DNA of 64,000 nucleotides, taken from positions 186,001-250,000 of the forward strand of contig CAVWLB010000008.1 of the NCBI GenBank assembly GCA_963755695.1, in the 5' to 3' direction. The DNA is from QHWT01 sp963755695. Lineage in GTDB: Bacteria; Acidobacteriota; Vicinamibacteria; Vicinamibacterales; 2-12-FULL-66-21. Numbering within the stretch: position 1 is the stretch's first letter; every line of letters starts with the position of its first letter. The notes beneath the pieces are model-generated. The model saw only the letters and a list, made by a program, of their open reading frames with translations. It was not told the DNA's origin and ran no database searches. Both the position numbers and the translations under genes were made by a program. This document shows, piece after piece, positions 8,459 to 19,511 of this stretch.

Positions 8459-9297
8459 TTAGAGATGCTCCGCAAACGCAAATTCAGACCGGTGAAACGC
8501 GAGCCAGGCGATCGCCAGGAGCACGACCGACACGATGGCCGCAACCGTCAGCGTGCTCGAGGGCCACGTGCCCAGCAGCAGCACCGACCGATATGCGTCG
8601 ATGATTCCGGTCATCGGGTTGAGGCCGAGCAGCAGGCCGATCCGTCCGCCTACCCGCTCGACCGGGTAGAGCACGGAGGTCGCGAACATCCAGATGGTGA
8701 TCGACGACCTCGAACAGATACTTCACGTCGCGATAGAACAGATTGCCCATCGCCAGCAGGAGTCGCGATCGCCGCAGTGAAAATCACGTGGATCGCAATC
8801 ACGACGGGCAGGAGCACCAACGACGCGCCGATGGGCACGTGGTAGTACGCCATCAGTGCGGCGAGCGGCACCATCGCGACCGCGAAATCGACCAGCGCGA
8901 CCAGCACCGCAGCGATCGGAAAGATTTCCCGTGGAAAGTAGATCTTGCTCACCAGGATCTGGTTGCTGGTGAGCGAGGTCACCGAGAAGCGCAGCGCCGA
9001 GGCAAAGAAGTTCCAGGCGAGCAGGCCGCAGAACGCATACAGCGGGTACGGCATCCCGACGTCGAGCGGCGCCACGCGGGTGAAGATCACCGAGAAGACC
9101 ACGGTGTTCACCAGCGGCATCAGCACCGCCCAGCCAAATCCCATCACCGTCTGCTTGTAGCGCAGCGTGAGATCGCGCAGGGTCATCTGGCGGAGGACCT
9201 CGCGGTACTCGAACTGCTCGCAGACCATTTCGCGCAGGTCGGCGAGCACGGACGTTGTCGCAGGCATGGCCTGCGGAGCGCTGACAGCAGTCTTCAT
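8459..9297 (-). CDS. wzm: O-antigen/polysaccharide ABC exporter, permease (Wzm-like), two frameshifts in this assembly
   Basis: ABC-2 type permease. The N-terminal cytoplasmic motif LRDLTLRYKQTVMGFGWA, several hydrophobic helices and the C-terminal LNPMTGIIDAYRSVLLLG match Wzm/TagG proteins. The frame is lost near 8763 and regained by a second shift near 8703; the short piece between reads MGNLFYRDVKYLFEVV, which is exactly the expected family sequence. Removing one base at each site restores a single protein of about 278 aa. I therefore treat it as one gene hit by two one-base insertions, probably consensus errors. It is the first gene of the minus-strand glycan operon. Confidence 0.85.
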
Positions 9298-9492
9298 AGC
9301 GGGTGTGCCCGGCAGTTGAGCAAAGCGCTCTCCAGCCGACCGCTGTGGCTCTAAGCCTCAAGGGAAACGGGAGTTGCCCGGAACCGTGACCGCTTTCCCG
9401 ACGCAATTTGGTCTACCGGGACGCGGAAGAAAGTTCCGGATCCAGAAGCCTTTTAGGTTCGGGTGAAGTCAGTGCCCGATCGCGTCCGGCAC

Positions 9493-9508
9493 TGGCGCGT
9501 CCGTTGCT
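9493..9508 (+). promoter_or_regulatory. Sigma-54 type promoter (-24/-12)
   Basis: TGGCGCG-N4-TTGCT matches the RpoN consensus TGGCACG-N4-TTGCW at all but one position, with the required 12 bp from the first G of GG to the G of GC. It lies 60 bp before the ATG of the small membrane protein and ~430 bp before the giant secreted-protein gene. Two sigma-54 activator genes lie 9-12 kb downstream. The rest of 9298-9567 shows no gene. Confidence 0.72.
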
Positions 9509-9567
9509 ATCTCACCCTGCGCACGTGGTGACACGCGCACCCCAGAACAACTGAATCGGAGGATCTA

Positions 9568-9936
9568 ATGACGACCCAGAGTCTCGCCGTCGAGTCGTTC
9601 GCACGTGCAGACCGGTCGGCCGCGACCACCCACCGCGGCTGGCCGTTGCTGTTCACTGCGTGCCTCTGGATGGCCGGAATTCTCTTCTTATATGTGCGTA
9701 CCGAAGCAGCGCCGCCGGAGTCCGGGATGTTGCTCATGTTCGGTGGGGGTCTGATGACGCTCGGCTCGGCGCTCGCGACGCGCGCGCGCTCTGCTCGGTG
9801 AACTGCTCAGGCTGAAACGGACCGATCCGCAGTCCTTCCAAGCGGAGACAAAAATCGCGGAAGCGCGGGCTTTCGTGCGCTGGTTGCGGTTGTTCGATCG
9901 TGCGGCGACTTCCCGCTGGCGCGATCTAGGAGCGTG
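9568..9936 (+). CDS. Small membrane protein, probably frameshifted; as read it ends at 9801
   Basis: The ATG at 9568 follows a clear GGAGG site. As read, the protein is 77 aa: a hydrophilic N-terminus, a helix around WPLLFTACLWMAGILFLYV, then PPESGMLLMFGGGLMTLGSAL and an Arg-rich end. That tail resembles a PEP-CTERM sorting signal. However, removing one base near 9790 gives a well-formed extension (LLGELLRLKRTDPQSF and so on) that ends at 9936 and overlaps the next gene's ATG by one base. Neighbouring genes are full of such indels, so I prefer the ~122 aa reading: a two-helix membrane protein with a cytoplasmic tail. I do not recognise a family. Confidence 0.55.
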
Positions 9937-12900
9937 ATGGCGAAACGTATTCGTGTCGGAGCGTGGCGGCAGATTGGCGTGCGGGCGGCACTCGCGGCAG
10001 GCCTCGTAGCAGTCGCATTGGGCGGTTCTCGGCAACCGCACGTCGCAGCCGCCAGCGCCTGCGGCCCGACGGTGAATCCGATCGCCTGCGAGAACCAGAA
10101 CCCCGGCGATCCCGCGAGCCAGTGGGACGTGTCGGGCGCCGGCGATGCGAGCATCCAGGGATTCGCGACCGACATCAGCGTCGCACCTGGAGGCAGACCA
10201 GTCATTTCAAGATCGACACGACCGCAGCGGCTACTCGATCGACATCTATCGCATGGGTTACTACGGCGGCGTCGGCGCGCGAAAGATCGCGACGGTCACG
10301 CCGTCCGCCACGTTGCCGCAGAACCAGCCGAACTGCCTGACCAACGCCGCCACCGGACTGATCGACTGCGGCAACTGGGCGGTCTCCGCATCGTGGCCGG
10401 TGCCCGTCGACGCCGTCTCGGGCATCTATTTCGCGAAGCTCACACGCAACGACACCGGCGGCGCCAGCCACATCTTCTTCGTCGTCCGCGAGACGACGCG
10501 CGGCACATTCCGACATGCTGTTCCAGACGTCGGACACGACCTGGCAGGCCTACAACACAGTACGGCGGCAACAGCCTGTATCACGGCGGACCCGGAACCA
10601 CGCCGGGCCGCGCCTACAAGGTCAGCTACAACCGGCCGATCACGACCGCGCGGCACGGCGACCGAGGACTTCGGTCTTCAACGCCGAGTACCCGATGGTG
10701 CGGTGGCTCGAGGCGAACGGCTACGACGTCAGCTACACCACCGGCGTCGACACCGATCGCCGCGGCGCGCTGATCCTGCAAGCACAAGGTCTTCCTGTCG
10801 GTCGGCCACGACGAGTACTGGTCGGGCCCGCAGCGCGCCAACGTCGAAGCGGCGCGCGCCGCCGGCGTGCACCTCGCGTTCTTCAGCGGCAACGAGGTGT
10901 TCTGGAAGACGCGGTGGGAAAACAGCATCGACGGATCGAACACGCCGTACCGCACGCTGGTCTGCTACAAGGAAACCCACGCCAACGCCGAGTGATCGAT
11001 CCCGCGGATCCGCCGATCTGGACCGGCACCTGGCGCGACCCGCGCTTCAGTCCGCCGGCCGACGGCGGCCGCCCCGAGAACGCGCTGACCGGCACCATTG
11101 TTCATGGTCAACGACGGCGACACGGCGGCGATCACCGTGCCCGCGGCGCGACGGCAAGACGCGGTTCTGGCGCAACACCGACGGTCGCGACGCTGGCCGC
11201 CGGCGCGACGGCGACGCTGCCGAGCGGCACGCTCGGCTACGAGTGGGATGCGGATCGTCGACAACGGCTTCCGGCCGCTCGGCCTGATCGCGCTGTCGCA
11301 CGACGACGCGCAACGTCGTCGGCAAGCTGCTCGACTACGGCTCGACGTTCGGGCCCGGCACCGTCACGCACACGCTCACGCTGTATCGGCACCCGAGCGG
11401 CGCGCTCGTCTTCGGCGCCGGCACGGTGCAGTGGTCGTGGGGGCTCGACTCGAATCACGATCGCGCGGGCACCGCCGCCGACGTGCGCATGCAGCAGGCG
11501 ACGGTCAATCTGTTCGCCGACATGGGCGTTCAGCCCGCCACGCTGCAGGCGGGTCTGGTCGGCGCGACTGCATCGACGGACGCCCTCGCCCCCACGTCGA
11601 CGATCACGGCGCCGGCCAATGGCACGAACGTTCATCGCCGGCACGCCGATCACGATCACCGGCACCGCGATCGATTCCGGCGGCGGCATCGTGTCCGGCG
11701 TCGAGGTATCGACTCGACGGCGGCGCGACCTGGCGCCGGCGACCGGCACGACGAGCTGGTCGTTCAACTGGGTCGTCGTCAGGCAGCGGTACCGTGACGA
11801 TCAGGAGCCGCGCCTACGACGACAGCGGCAACATGGAAACGCCGTCGGCCGGCGTAGCCATCAACGTCACCGCGACGCGAACCTGCCCGTGCAGCGTCTG
11901 GGCATCCACGGTCGTACCACCGGCGCCGATCGACGACGGCGATCCGTCGTCGGTCGAGCTCGGGACGAAGTTCCGCGCCGACACAAACGGATTCATCACC
12001 GGCGTCCGCTTCTACAAGGGCAGCCTGAACACCGGCAACCACGTCGGCAACCTCTGGACGACCACCGGAACGCTGCTCGCCAGCGTGACATTCAGCGGCG
12101 AAACCGCTTCGGGCTGGCAGCAGGCGAACTTCTCGTCGGCCGTTCCGATCACCGCGAACACGACCTACATCGTGTCGTACCACGCGCCGAACGGCCACTA
12201 CACCGGAAGCGATTCGGTGCTTCGCGGCGGGCGTCGACAACCCGCCGCTGCACGCGCTGCGCGACGGCGTCGACGGGGCGCAACGGCCGTTTACGTCTAC
12301 ACCGCGGCGACCGCCTTCCCGAACCAGCACGTTCAATTCGGAGAACTACTGGGTCGACGTCGTGTTCAACACCACGCCGCCCGTCGACACGACGCCGCCG
12401 ACGATTACCTCGACGGTTCCCGTCGCCGGCGCGGCGAACGTCGATCCCGCTGGCTCGATCATCGGCGACATTCAGCGAACCGATGGATCCGGCGACGATT
12501 TCGTCGAGCAACTCCGGCAAGGAGGGCGTCGGCCGCGCCGGGCACGTTCGAGCTGCAGGATAACTCTGGCGTCTTGATCAGCGCGACGGTCAGCTACGAC
12601 TCCACCGACGCAGACCGCTACCCTGACTCCGATATCGACGCTTCAGCTCGTCGAGCACCTACGCCGCAACGGTCAAGGGAGGCAGCACCGATCCGCGGGT
12701 CAAGGACGTCGCCGGCAACGCGATGGCCGCAACGGTGACGTGGACGTTCACCACCGCGGCGACGCCGCCGCCGCCGGTCGTCGTGCCCGTGCAGCATCTG
12801 GGCGCCGACCGCCGTGCCCACACCGGCTGACGATGGCGATCCGAACTCGGTCGAGATCGGCACGAAGTTCCGCTCGGACGTCGCCGGCTTCATCACCGGC

Positions 12901-15900
12901 GCGCGGTTCTACAAGAGCACGCTGAACACCGGCACGCACACCGCGCCGCTGTGGAGCAACACCGGCACACAGCTGGGCGCGGCGACGTTCGCCAACGAGA
13001 CCGCATCGGGCTGGCAGCAGGTGGCGTTCCCGACGCCGATCCCGATCGCGGCGAACACGACCTACGTGATCTCGTATCACGCGCCGAACGGTCACTATCC
13101 CGGTCCGGACAACTACTTCGCGAACACGGGCGTCGACAATCCGCCGCTGCACGCGCTGCGCAACGGCGTCGACGGCGGCAACGGCGTTTACGCCTACGGT
13201 ACGACCAGCCTGTTCCCGAACAGTACGTATCTGTCGGAGAGTCATATTTCGTCGACGTCGTGTTCAACACGACGACCGCGCCGGACACGACGCCGCCGAC
13301 CATCGTGACGGTGACGCCGCCGGCAAATGCCTCGGGCGTGCGGACGAACATCCAGGTCACCGCGACCTTCAGCGAGCCGATCAACAGCTCGACGATTACG
13401 ACAACGTCGTTCCAGCTCCGGAATCCGAGCGGCACCGCCGTCCCGGCGACGGTGACCTACGATCCCGGATCGAGAACGGCAACCCTCACGCCCTCGGCTG
13501 CGCTAGGCAACTCCGTTGTCTATACCGCGGTGGTCAAAGCCGGCGTCAAGGACGGGGCTGGCAACGCCACTCCGAGCGACTATTCGTGGAGGTTCACGAC
13601 GGCCGCACCGCCACCGCCGCCGCCCACGCAGGGACCCGGCGGTCCGGTCCTGGTCGTGACCTCTTCCGCGAACCCGTTCACCACCTACTACGCGGAGATC
13701 CTGCGCGGCGAAGGGTTTCAACGCCTTCGCGACTGCCGATCTCTCAACGGTGACGAGCACCACGCTTGCCGGCTACGACCTCGTCGTGCTTGGTGAAACG
13801 GCGCTGACCGCAACCCAGGTCTCGATGTTCACCAACTGGGTGACGGCCGGCGGCAACCTGATTGCGATGCGGCCTGACAAGCAGCTCGCCGGCCTGCTCG
13901 GTCTGACCGATGCCGGTGCCACGCTCGCGAACGGTTACCTGCTCGTCGAACACCGCGACTTCACCTGGCGCGGGGATTGTCAATCAGACGATCCAGTTCC
14001 ATGGCACGGCGGATCGGTACACGCTCAACGGCGCCACGTCCGTGGCGACGCTGTACTCCTCCGCGACAGCCTCGACGAGCAATCCGGCGGTCACGATGAG
14101 ACAGGTCGGCAGCGGCAGCGCGGTGGCATTCACCTACGACCTGGCGCAGTCGATCGTGCTGACCCGGCAGGGGAATCCTGCGTGGTCGGGCCAGGAACGC
14201 GACGGGCAGGTGCCGATTCGCAGCGACGATCTGTTCTTCGGCGCCAAAGTCGGCGACGTCCAGCCAGACTGGGTCGACTTGTCGAAAGTCGCGATTCCGC
14301 AGGCTGACGAACAGCAGCGCCTGCTCTGGAACATCATCCTGAAAGCGAACGCGAACGAAGAAGCCGCTGCCCCGATTCTGGTACTTCCCGCGGATGCTCA
14401 AGGCGGTCGTGATCATGACCGGGGACGATCATGCGAACGGCGGGACGGCCGGACGTTTCGACACCTACCTGGCGAACAGTCCGGCAGGCTGTTCGGTCGC
14501 GAACTGGGAGTGCATCCGCGGCACGTCGTACATCTTCCCGAACACGCCGCTGTCGGACACCGATGCCGCAAGCTACGTGGCGCAGGGCTTCGAAGTGGCG
14601 GTGCACATCAACACGAACTGCGGGGACTGGACACCGGCCACGCTGGCGAGCTTCTACAACACGCAACTCACGCAGTTCACCGGCGCGTATCCGCACGTGC
14701 CTGCGCCGGCCACGAACCGTGTGCACTGCATCGTCTGGAGCGACTACGCGACCCAGCCGCAGGTGGAGTTGAACAACGGCATGCGGTTCGACACCAACTA
14801 CTACTACTGGCCGGGTTCGTGGGTGCAGGATCGTCCCGGACACTTCACCGGCTCAGGAATGCCAATGCGGTATGCCACGTCGACCGGTCAGATGATCGAC
14901 GTCTATCAGGCGGCCACGCAAATTACTGACGAGTCTGCGCAGACCTACACGACCACCATCAACACGTTGCTCGACAACGCGCTCGGCCCGCTCGGTTATT
15001 ACGGGGCGTTCACCGCGAACATGCACACCGACTTCAACCCGTCGGAAGGCGCTACGGGTTCGGCCGCCATCGTCGCCTCGGCAAAGGCGCGTGGCGTGCC
15101 GGTGATTTCGGCCAGGCAGATGCTCGACTGGCTCGACGGGCGTAACGCCTCGACGTTCTCGGCAATCAGTTGGAGCGGCAACGTCCTGTCGTTCAACGTC
15201 GCGGTAGGCGCCGGAGGGACCGGCCTGCAGGCTCTGGTGCCGGCCAGTGCCGGCAGCTCGCCAATCAATAACGTCACTCTCAACGGCGCACCGGTCACGT
15301 TCACGACCCAGACCCTCAAGGGTGTCGCTTACGCGATCTTCCCGGCTGGAGCCGGGACCTACGCCGTGACGTATGGAGCGGACACGACGCCTCCGACGAT
15401 CTCGAATGTCAGCGCCGCACCGAGCCTCACGACGTCGGTGATCACCTGGACGACCAATGAAGTGTCGGATTCGAAGGTGAATTACGGGACCGACCCGGCG
15501 CAGCTGCTCTCTGTGGTCAGCAACGCCACGGCGGTCACCTCGCACAGCCTGACACTGACGGCGCTTTCGGCGAACACGACGTACTTCTATCGCGTGAGCT
15601 CGGCCGATGCCGCCTCCAACACTGCCGTGCAGCCGGCGGCGCCGTCTCCAGCCGCCAGCTTCACCACCGCCGGGGCAACGATCGCCGGGCGCGTGACGTC
15701 CGTGACGGGTTGCGCCGGGGCAACCGTAACCCTGAGCGGCGCGGCAAGCGCCACGACATCGGTTGATGGATCGGGCAATTACGTCCTCAGCGGCCTTTCC
15801 AACGGTTCGTATTCAGTGGCCGCATCGAAGAACGGCTGCACGTTCGTGCCGCCGAGCCAAGCGGTGACCATTGCCGGCAGCAGCGCGAGCGGCGTCGACT

Positions 15901-18260
15901 TCGCCGCGCAGGCGGTCGTGATCAGCGGGACGATTTCTCCGGTGTCGATCGGCAGCGGCGCAACCGTTACGCTGAGCGGCACCTCCAGCCAGGCGGTGAC
16001 CGCTGATGCCTCGGGGAACTACTCCTTCAACGCCGTAATCGACGGACCCTATACGGTGACGCCAACGAAGGCCGGCTTCGTGTTCACTCCGGCGAATCGG
16101 GCCGTCACCATCGCCCGGGCGAGCCAGACCGGCGTGAACTTCACCGGCTCGGCGGTCCCGACGTTCAGCATCTCGGGTGCGATCCCGGGAGCCGGCGGCG
16201 CCACGCTTACGTTGTCCGGTGCCTCATCGGCGACAACCACTGCGGACCCATCAGGCAATTACACGTTTACAGGTCTCCTGGACGGCACCTACACGGTAAC
16301 GCCCGCCAAGAGCGGCTTCACGTTCTCACCGGCAAGCGCGACCGTTACGATTTCCGGCGCGAATGGAACCGCGAACTTCACCGCGCAGGCGGTGGTCATC
16401 ACCGGCACGGTCTCGCCGGTGTCGATTGGCAACGGCGCCACGCTGACCCTCAGTGGCGCGGCCAGTGCCGTGGTCAGCGCAGATGCCTCCGGCGTCTACA
16501 CCTTCAGCGGGATCGCGAACGGCTCGTATACCGTGACACCCTCGAAGAACGGCTTCACGTTTACGCCGGCGAACCAAGCGGTTACGGTCACTGGTTCGAG
16601 CGTCACGGCAATCGACTTCACCGGGCAGGCGGCACCGACCTTCAGTATCTCGGGGACGATCACCGGTGGGGCCAACGCGACGGTCAACGTGACCGGGGCC
16701 GCCACGGCCTCGACCACGGCTGACGCCGCGGGCAACTACACGGTGTCGGGGCTGGCAAACGGGACCTACACCGTGACTGTCGTGAAGAGCGGGTTCACGT
16801 TCGCGCCGGCCAGCCGGGCGGTCACGATTGTCAGTGCCAACGTCACCAGCGTGAACTTCACGGCACAGCCGGTGCTCATCAGCGGCACGATCACGCCCGT
16901 GTCCATTGGCGCGGGGGCAACCGTCACCCTCAGCGGCGCAGCCAGCGCCGTCGTCACCGCGGACGCGTCAGGCAACTACACGTTCAGTGGAGTGGCCAAT
17001 GGCGCCTACACGGTGACGCCGACCAAGAGCGGCGGCTTCACGTTTGCGCCGACGAGTCGCGCGGTGACGGTGAGCGGCGCCAGCGTAACCGGCGTCAACT
17101 TCACAGGCGCGGCGCCAACCTTCTCGTTGTCCGGCACCATCACCGGCGGCGGAGGCGCGACCGTCAACATGACCGGCGGCGCGACGGGCACCGTGACTGC
17201 TGACGCCTCGGGCAACTACTCGTTCAGCGGGCTGGTTGCCGGCACCTACACGATCACGCCGGTGAAAAGCGGGTTTACGATGACACCGCCCAACCAGGCG
17301 GTCACGATCACGACGGCAAACGTGACCGGCGTGAGCTTCGTTGCGCAGGCGATTCCAACGTTTGCGATCTCCGGAACGATCACACCGGCATCGGTCGGCG
17401 CCGGAGCGACGGTCACGTTGAGCGGGGCGGCGAGCGCGGTGGTCACGGCGGACGCGTCGGGCAACTACTCGTTCGGCGGCCTGTCGAATGGCGCCTACAC
17501 CGTGACGCCCACGAAGGCCGGTTCGGTCTTCACCCCGGCGAATCAGAGCGTGACGGTCAACGGTGCCGGCGTGACAGGCGTCAACTTTACGGGCGTCACG
17601 AACACCGCGCCGATCGCCGTCGACGCGACGGTCACGGTCGGACGATCGACTCGTTCGACGACGATCACCAGCCCATCGTTCTCGACGACAGCCGCGAACG
17701 AGCTGCTGCTGGCGTTCGTGGCGGTCGACAACGTGAACGCAAACGCCACAACTGTCACCGGCATCACGACGACGGGCCTAACATGGACACTGGTGAGGCG
17801 GACCAACACGCAACGTGGCGGGGCCGAGATCTGGCGAGCGTTCGTGACGACACCGCGCACGAATATGACGGCGCGGGCAACGATCTCGCAAAGCGTGGCT
17901 GCAGCGATTACCGTGATGGGATTCAAGAACGTGGACACGACCGGCACGAATGGAGCTGGCGCAATTGGCGCGACCGGCAGCAACAACGCGCTATCCGGTG
18001 CGCCGACGGCGTCGCTCACCACCACACGCGCGAACTCCCTCGTGATCGGCGTCGGCAGCGACTGGGATCAGGCGCTCAACCGGACTTCGGGCCCGAACCA
18101 GACGCTCGTGTCCCAGTTCCTGGCGACCGACGGCGACACTTTCTGGGTGCAGCGCCAGAACGGATTGATCGCGGCGAGCGGCACGGTGGTCACGATCAAC
18201 GACACCGCACCGACGACGGATCGGTTCAATCTGACGATCTGCGAGGTTCGGGGGCAATAG
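9937..18260 (+). CDS. Giant secreted multidomain surface protein (DMFase-like, DUF4082, Ig-like, beta repeats), many frameshifts
   Basis: Restored, this is one protein of ~2770 aa. An N-terminal signal or anchor helix is followed by a region like the N,N-dimethylformamidase large-subunit C-terminal domain (about 10080-11560, with YSIDIYRMGYYGG and VGHDEYWSGPQR), an Ig-like domain, two DUF4082 domains (about 11880-12370 and 12780-13270), two SbsA-like Ig domains (TFSEPM and TFSEPI), a ThuA/GATase-like stretch (13640-14330), a NodB-like stretch with MTGDDH and AVHIN, a FnIII-like domain, eight ~80-aa repeats and a C-terminal beta domain. About thirty one-base indels break 10190-14370; from 14394 on it is one clean 1288-codon frame. 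Protein similarity continues across every break, so I read it as one gene. Likely secreted and surface-bound; the polymer or ligand it acts on is unknown. Confidence 0.7.
15676..17592 (+). repeat. Eight tandem ~240 bp repeats in the giant protein gene
   Basis: Each unit encodes ~78-82 residues built as ISGTI..GATVTLSG, then ADASGNYTFSGL.NGTYTVTP.K.GFTF.P..QAVTI, then NFTG. They look like carboxypeptidase-regulatory or SdrD-B type beta sandwiches. Units 2, 4, 6 and 8 share a PVSIG-type insert (PASVG in unit 8), while 3, 5 and 7 have a short glycine-rich version, so the array alternates A/B and probably grew as a two-unit (~480 bp) block. Unit 1 has an extra Cys pair (TGCAG, NGCTF). Confidence 0.85.
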
Positions 18261-18270
18261 CGATCTGAAA

Positions 18271-18314
18271 GACGGACGGCGGAAGGCCATCTGTCTTCCG
18301 TCTTCCGCCTTTCG
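18271..18314 (+). repeat. Short CTTCCG word repeat with inverted arm after the giant gene
   Basis: GACGGACGGCGGAAG at the left is partly complementary to CTTCCGTCTTCCGCC at the right. It lies immediately after the stop codon and just before the strong terminator. It is a short member of the word-repeat class seen elsewhere in the window and may add to the terminator hairpin. Confidence 0.55.
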
Positions 18315-18322
18315 AGGTACAC

Positions 18323-18351
18323 AAAAAAGCCCGCCGTGAGGCGGGCTTTTT
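18323..18351. terminator. Bidirectional rho-independent terminator
   Basis: A run of A, then GCCCGCC, loop GTGA, GGCGGGC and a run of T: a perfect 7 bp GC stem, extended by A-T pairs, with T tracts on both strands. It sits between the convergent giant-protein gene and the minus-strand sigma-54 activator, so it can end both transcripts. Confidence 0.93.
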
Positions 18352-18371
18352 CATGGAATCCAATCGTTGAG

Positions 18372-19511
18372 CTATGCCACGTCGAGGCTGCGGCCGCCGC
18401 TGACGGCGGAACGCTGCGCGCCGGCCGTCGGAGTCGACAACATGCGGAAGCGCTGGAACGGCATGTTGCAATCGTACTTCCGGAGGAAATTCAGGAAGCG
18501 ACGGTAGTCCGACTGCGGCATGTTGAACATGTCGACAAGCAGACGGTAGCTGCCTTTCGTATGGGTGAGCCCGGTGCAGACGATGCTGCGGAGCTCTTCG
18601 CGGGTGAGGTCGCGGGCCATGAACGGCTCGTGAATCGCCGTCCAGAAGTCCTCGCCCCCCTTGACGATGCGATCGAACATTATCGCCACGCGATCGGGCT
18701 GGGGCGCAGCGGCAGGGGCCGCGGCGGCCGGTTTGCTGCCCGACCAGAGCAGGATCTCCGGCGGCAAATCGTCGAGCGCGATGACCGGCTTGCGCGCGCG
18801 GACCACAATCCGCTCGATTACGTTCTTCAGCTCGCGAACGTTGCCGGGCCAGTGATAGGCCTGCAGCGATGCCAGCGTTTCCGGCGCGGCCTGCATCGGG
18901 CGCACGTTGTGGCTCTTCGTGTACATCTCGAGGAAGTGATTCACCAGCACCGGGATGTCTTCGCGACGATCGCGCAGCGGCGGCACCACGATGTGAATCA
19001 CGTCGAGGCGATAGTACAGATCCTCGCGGAATTCGTTGGCGGCGATTCGATCGAGCAGCCGCCGGTTGGTTGCGGCCACCACGCGGACGTCGACGCGCGT
19101 GCAGGCGCGGTCGCTGCCGATGCGCTGAATCTCGCCGGTCTCCAGGAACCGCAGCAGGAGGGCCTGCATCCGCAGGCTCATCTCGCCGACTTCGTCCATG
19201 AAGATTGTGCCGCCGTCAGCCTGTTCGAGCCACCCTCGTTTGTCCCGGTAGGCATCGGTGAAGCTGCCGCGCACGTGCCCGAACAACTCCGACTCGAGGA
19301 GTGAGTCCGGCATTCCGGCGCAATTGATCGTGACCAGTGGACCGTGCCGACGGGGGCTTCGGTGATGAATCGTCTGACCGGCGATTTCCTTGCCGACACC
19401 GCTCTCGCCGGTTATGAGAACCTTGGCGTCGGATCGTGCAGCTTCCTCCAGTTCCTGTTGCAGCGCTTTTGTCGCGTCACTAATCCCTACAAGGTGGCGC
19501 GTAACGTCCAT
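18372..19511 (-). CDS. Sigma-54 activator without sensor domain (GSFTDA loop variant)
   Basis: Bacterial enhancer-binding protein of 379 aa that starts almost directly with the AAA+ domain. Walker A TGESGVGK is at 34-41, and Walker B is in GGTIFMDEVGEM. The loop that contacts sigma-54 reads GSFTDA (82-87) instead of GAFTGA, with Asp at the fifth position. The C-terminal ~130 residues (FWTAIHEPF, YRRFLNFLRKYDCNMPF) are shared with the paralogue at 20899 and carry the probable HTH. The ATG at 19511 follows GGAGGG; longer readings lack support. Having no receiver, GAF or PAS domain, it may be controlled by a partner protein as PspF and HrpS are. The neighbourhood suggests control of EPS or surface-protein genes. 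Confidence 0.88.
   Translation of the reverse strand: MDVTRHLVGISDATKALQQELEEAARSDAKVLITGESGVGKEIAGQTIHHRSPRRHGPLVTINCAGMPDSLLESELFGHVRGSFTDAYRDKRGWLEQADGGTIFMDEVGEMSLRMQALLLRFLETGEIQRIGSDRACTRVDVRVVAATNRRLLDRIAANEFREDLYYRLDVIHIVVPPLRDRREDIPVLVNHFLEMYTKSHNVRPMQAAPETLASLQAYHWPGNVRELKNVIERIVVRARKPVIALDDLPPEILLWSGSKPAAAAPAAAPQPDRVAIMFDRIVKGGEDFWTAIHEPFMARDLTREELRSIVCTGLTHTKGSYRLLVDMFNMPQSDYRRFLNFLRKYDCNMPFQRFRMLSTPTAGAQRSAVSGGRSLDVA

Noticed and set aside
9937..13800. A set of separate small arginine-rich proteins
   Set aside because: They are out-of-frame readings of one conserved gene. Their Arg/Pro/Thr-rich composition is typical of shadow frames in GC-rich DNA.
10190..14370. Programmed frameshifting or a phase-variable gene
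   Set aside because: The shifts are too many, lie in varied contexts and are not at slippery sequences or long homopolymers. Consensus error is simpler.
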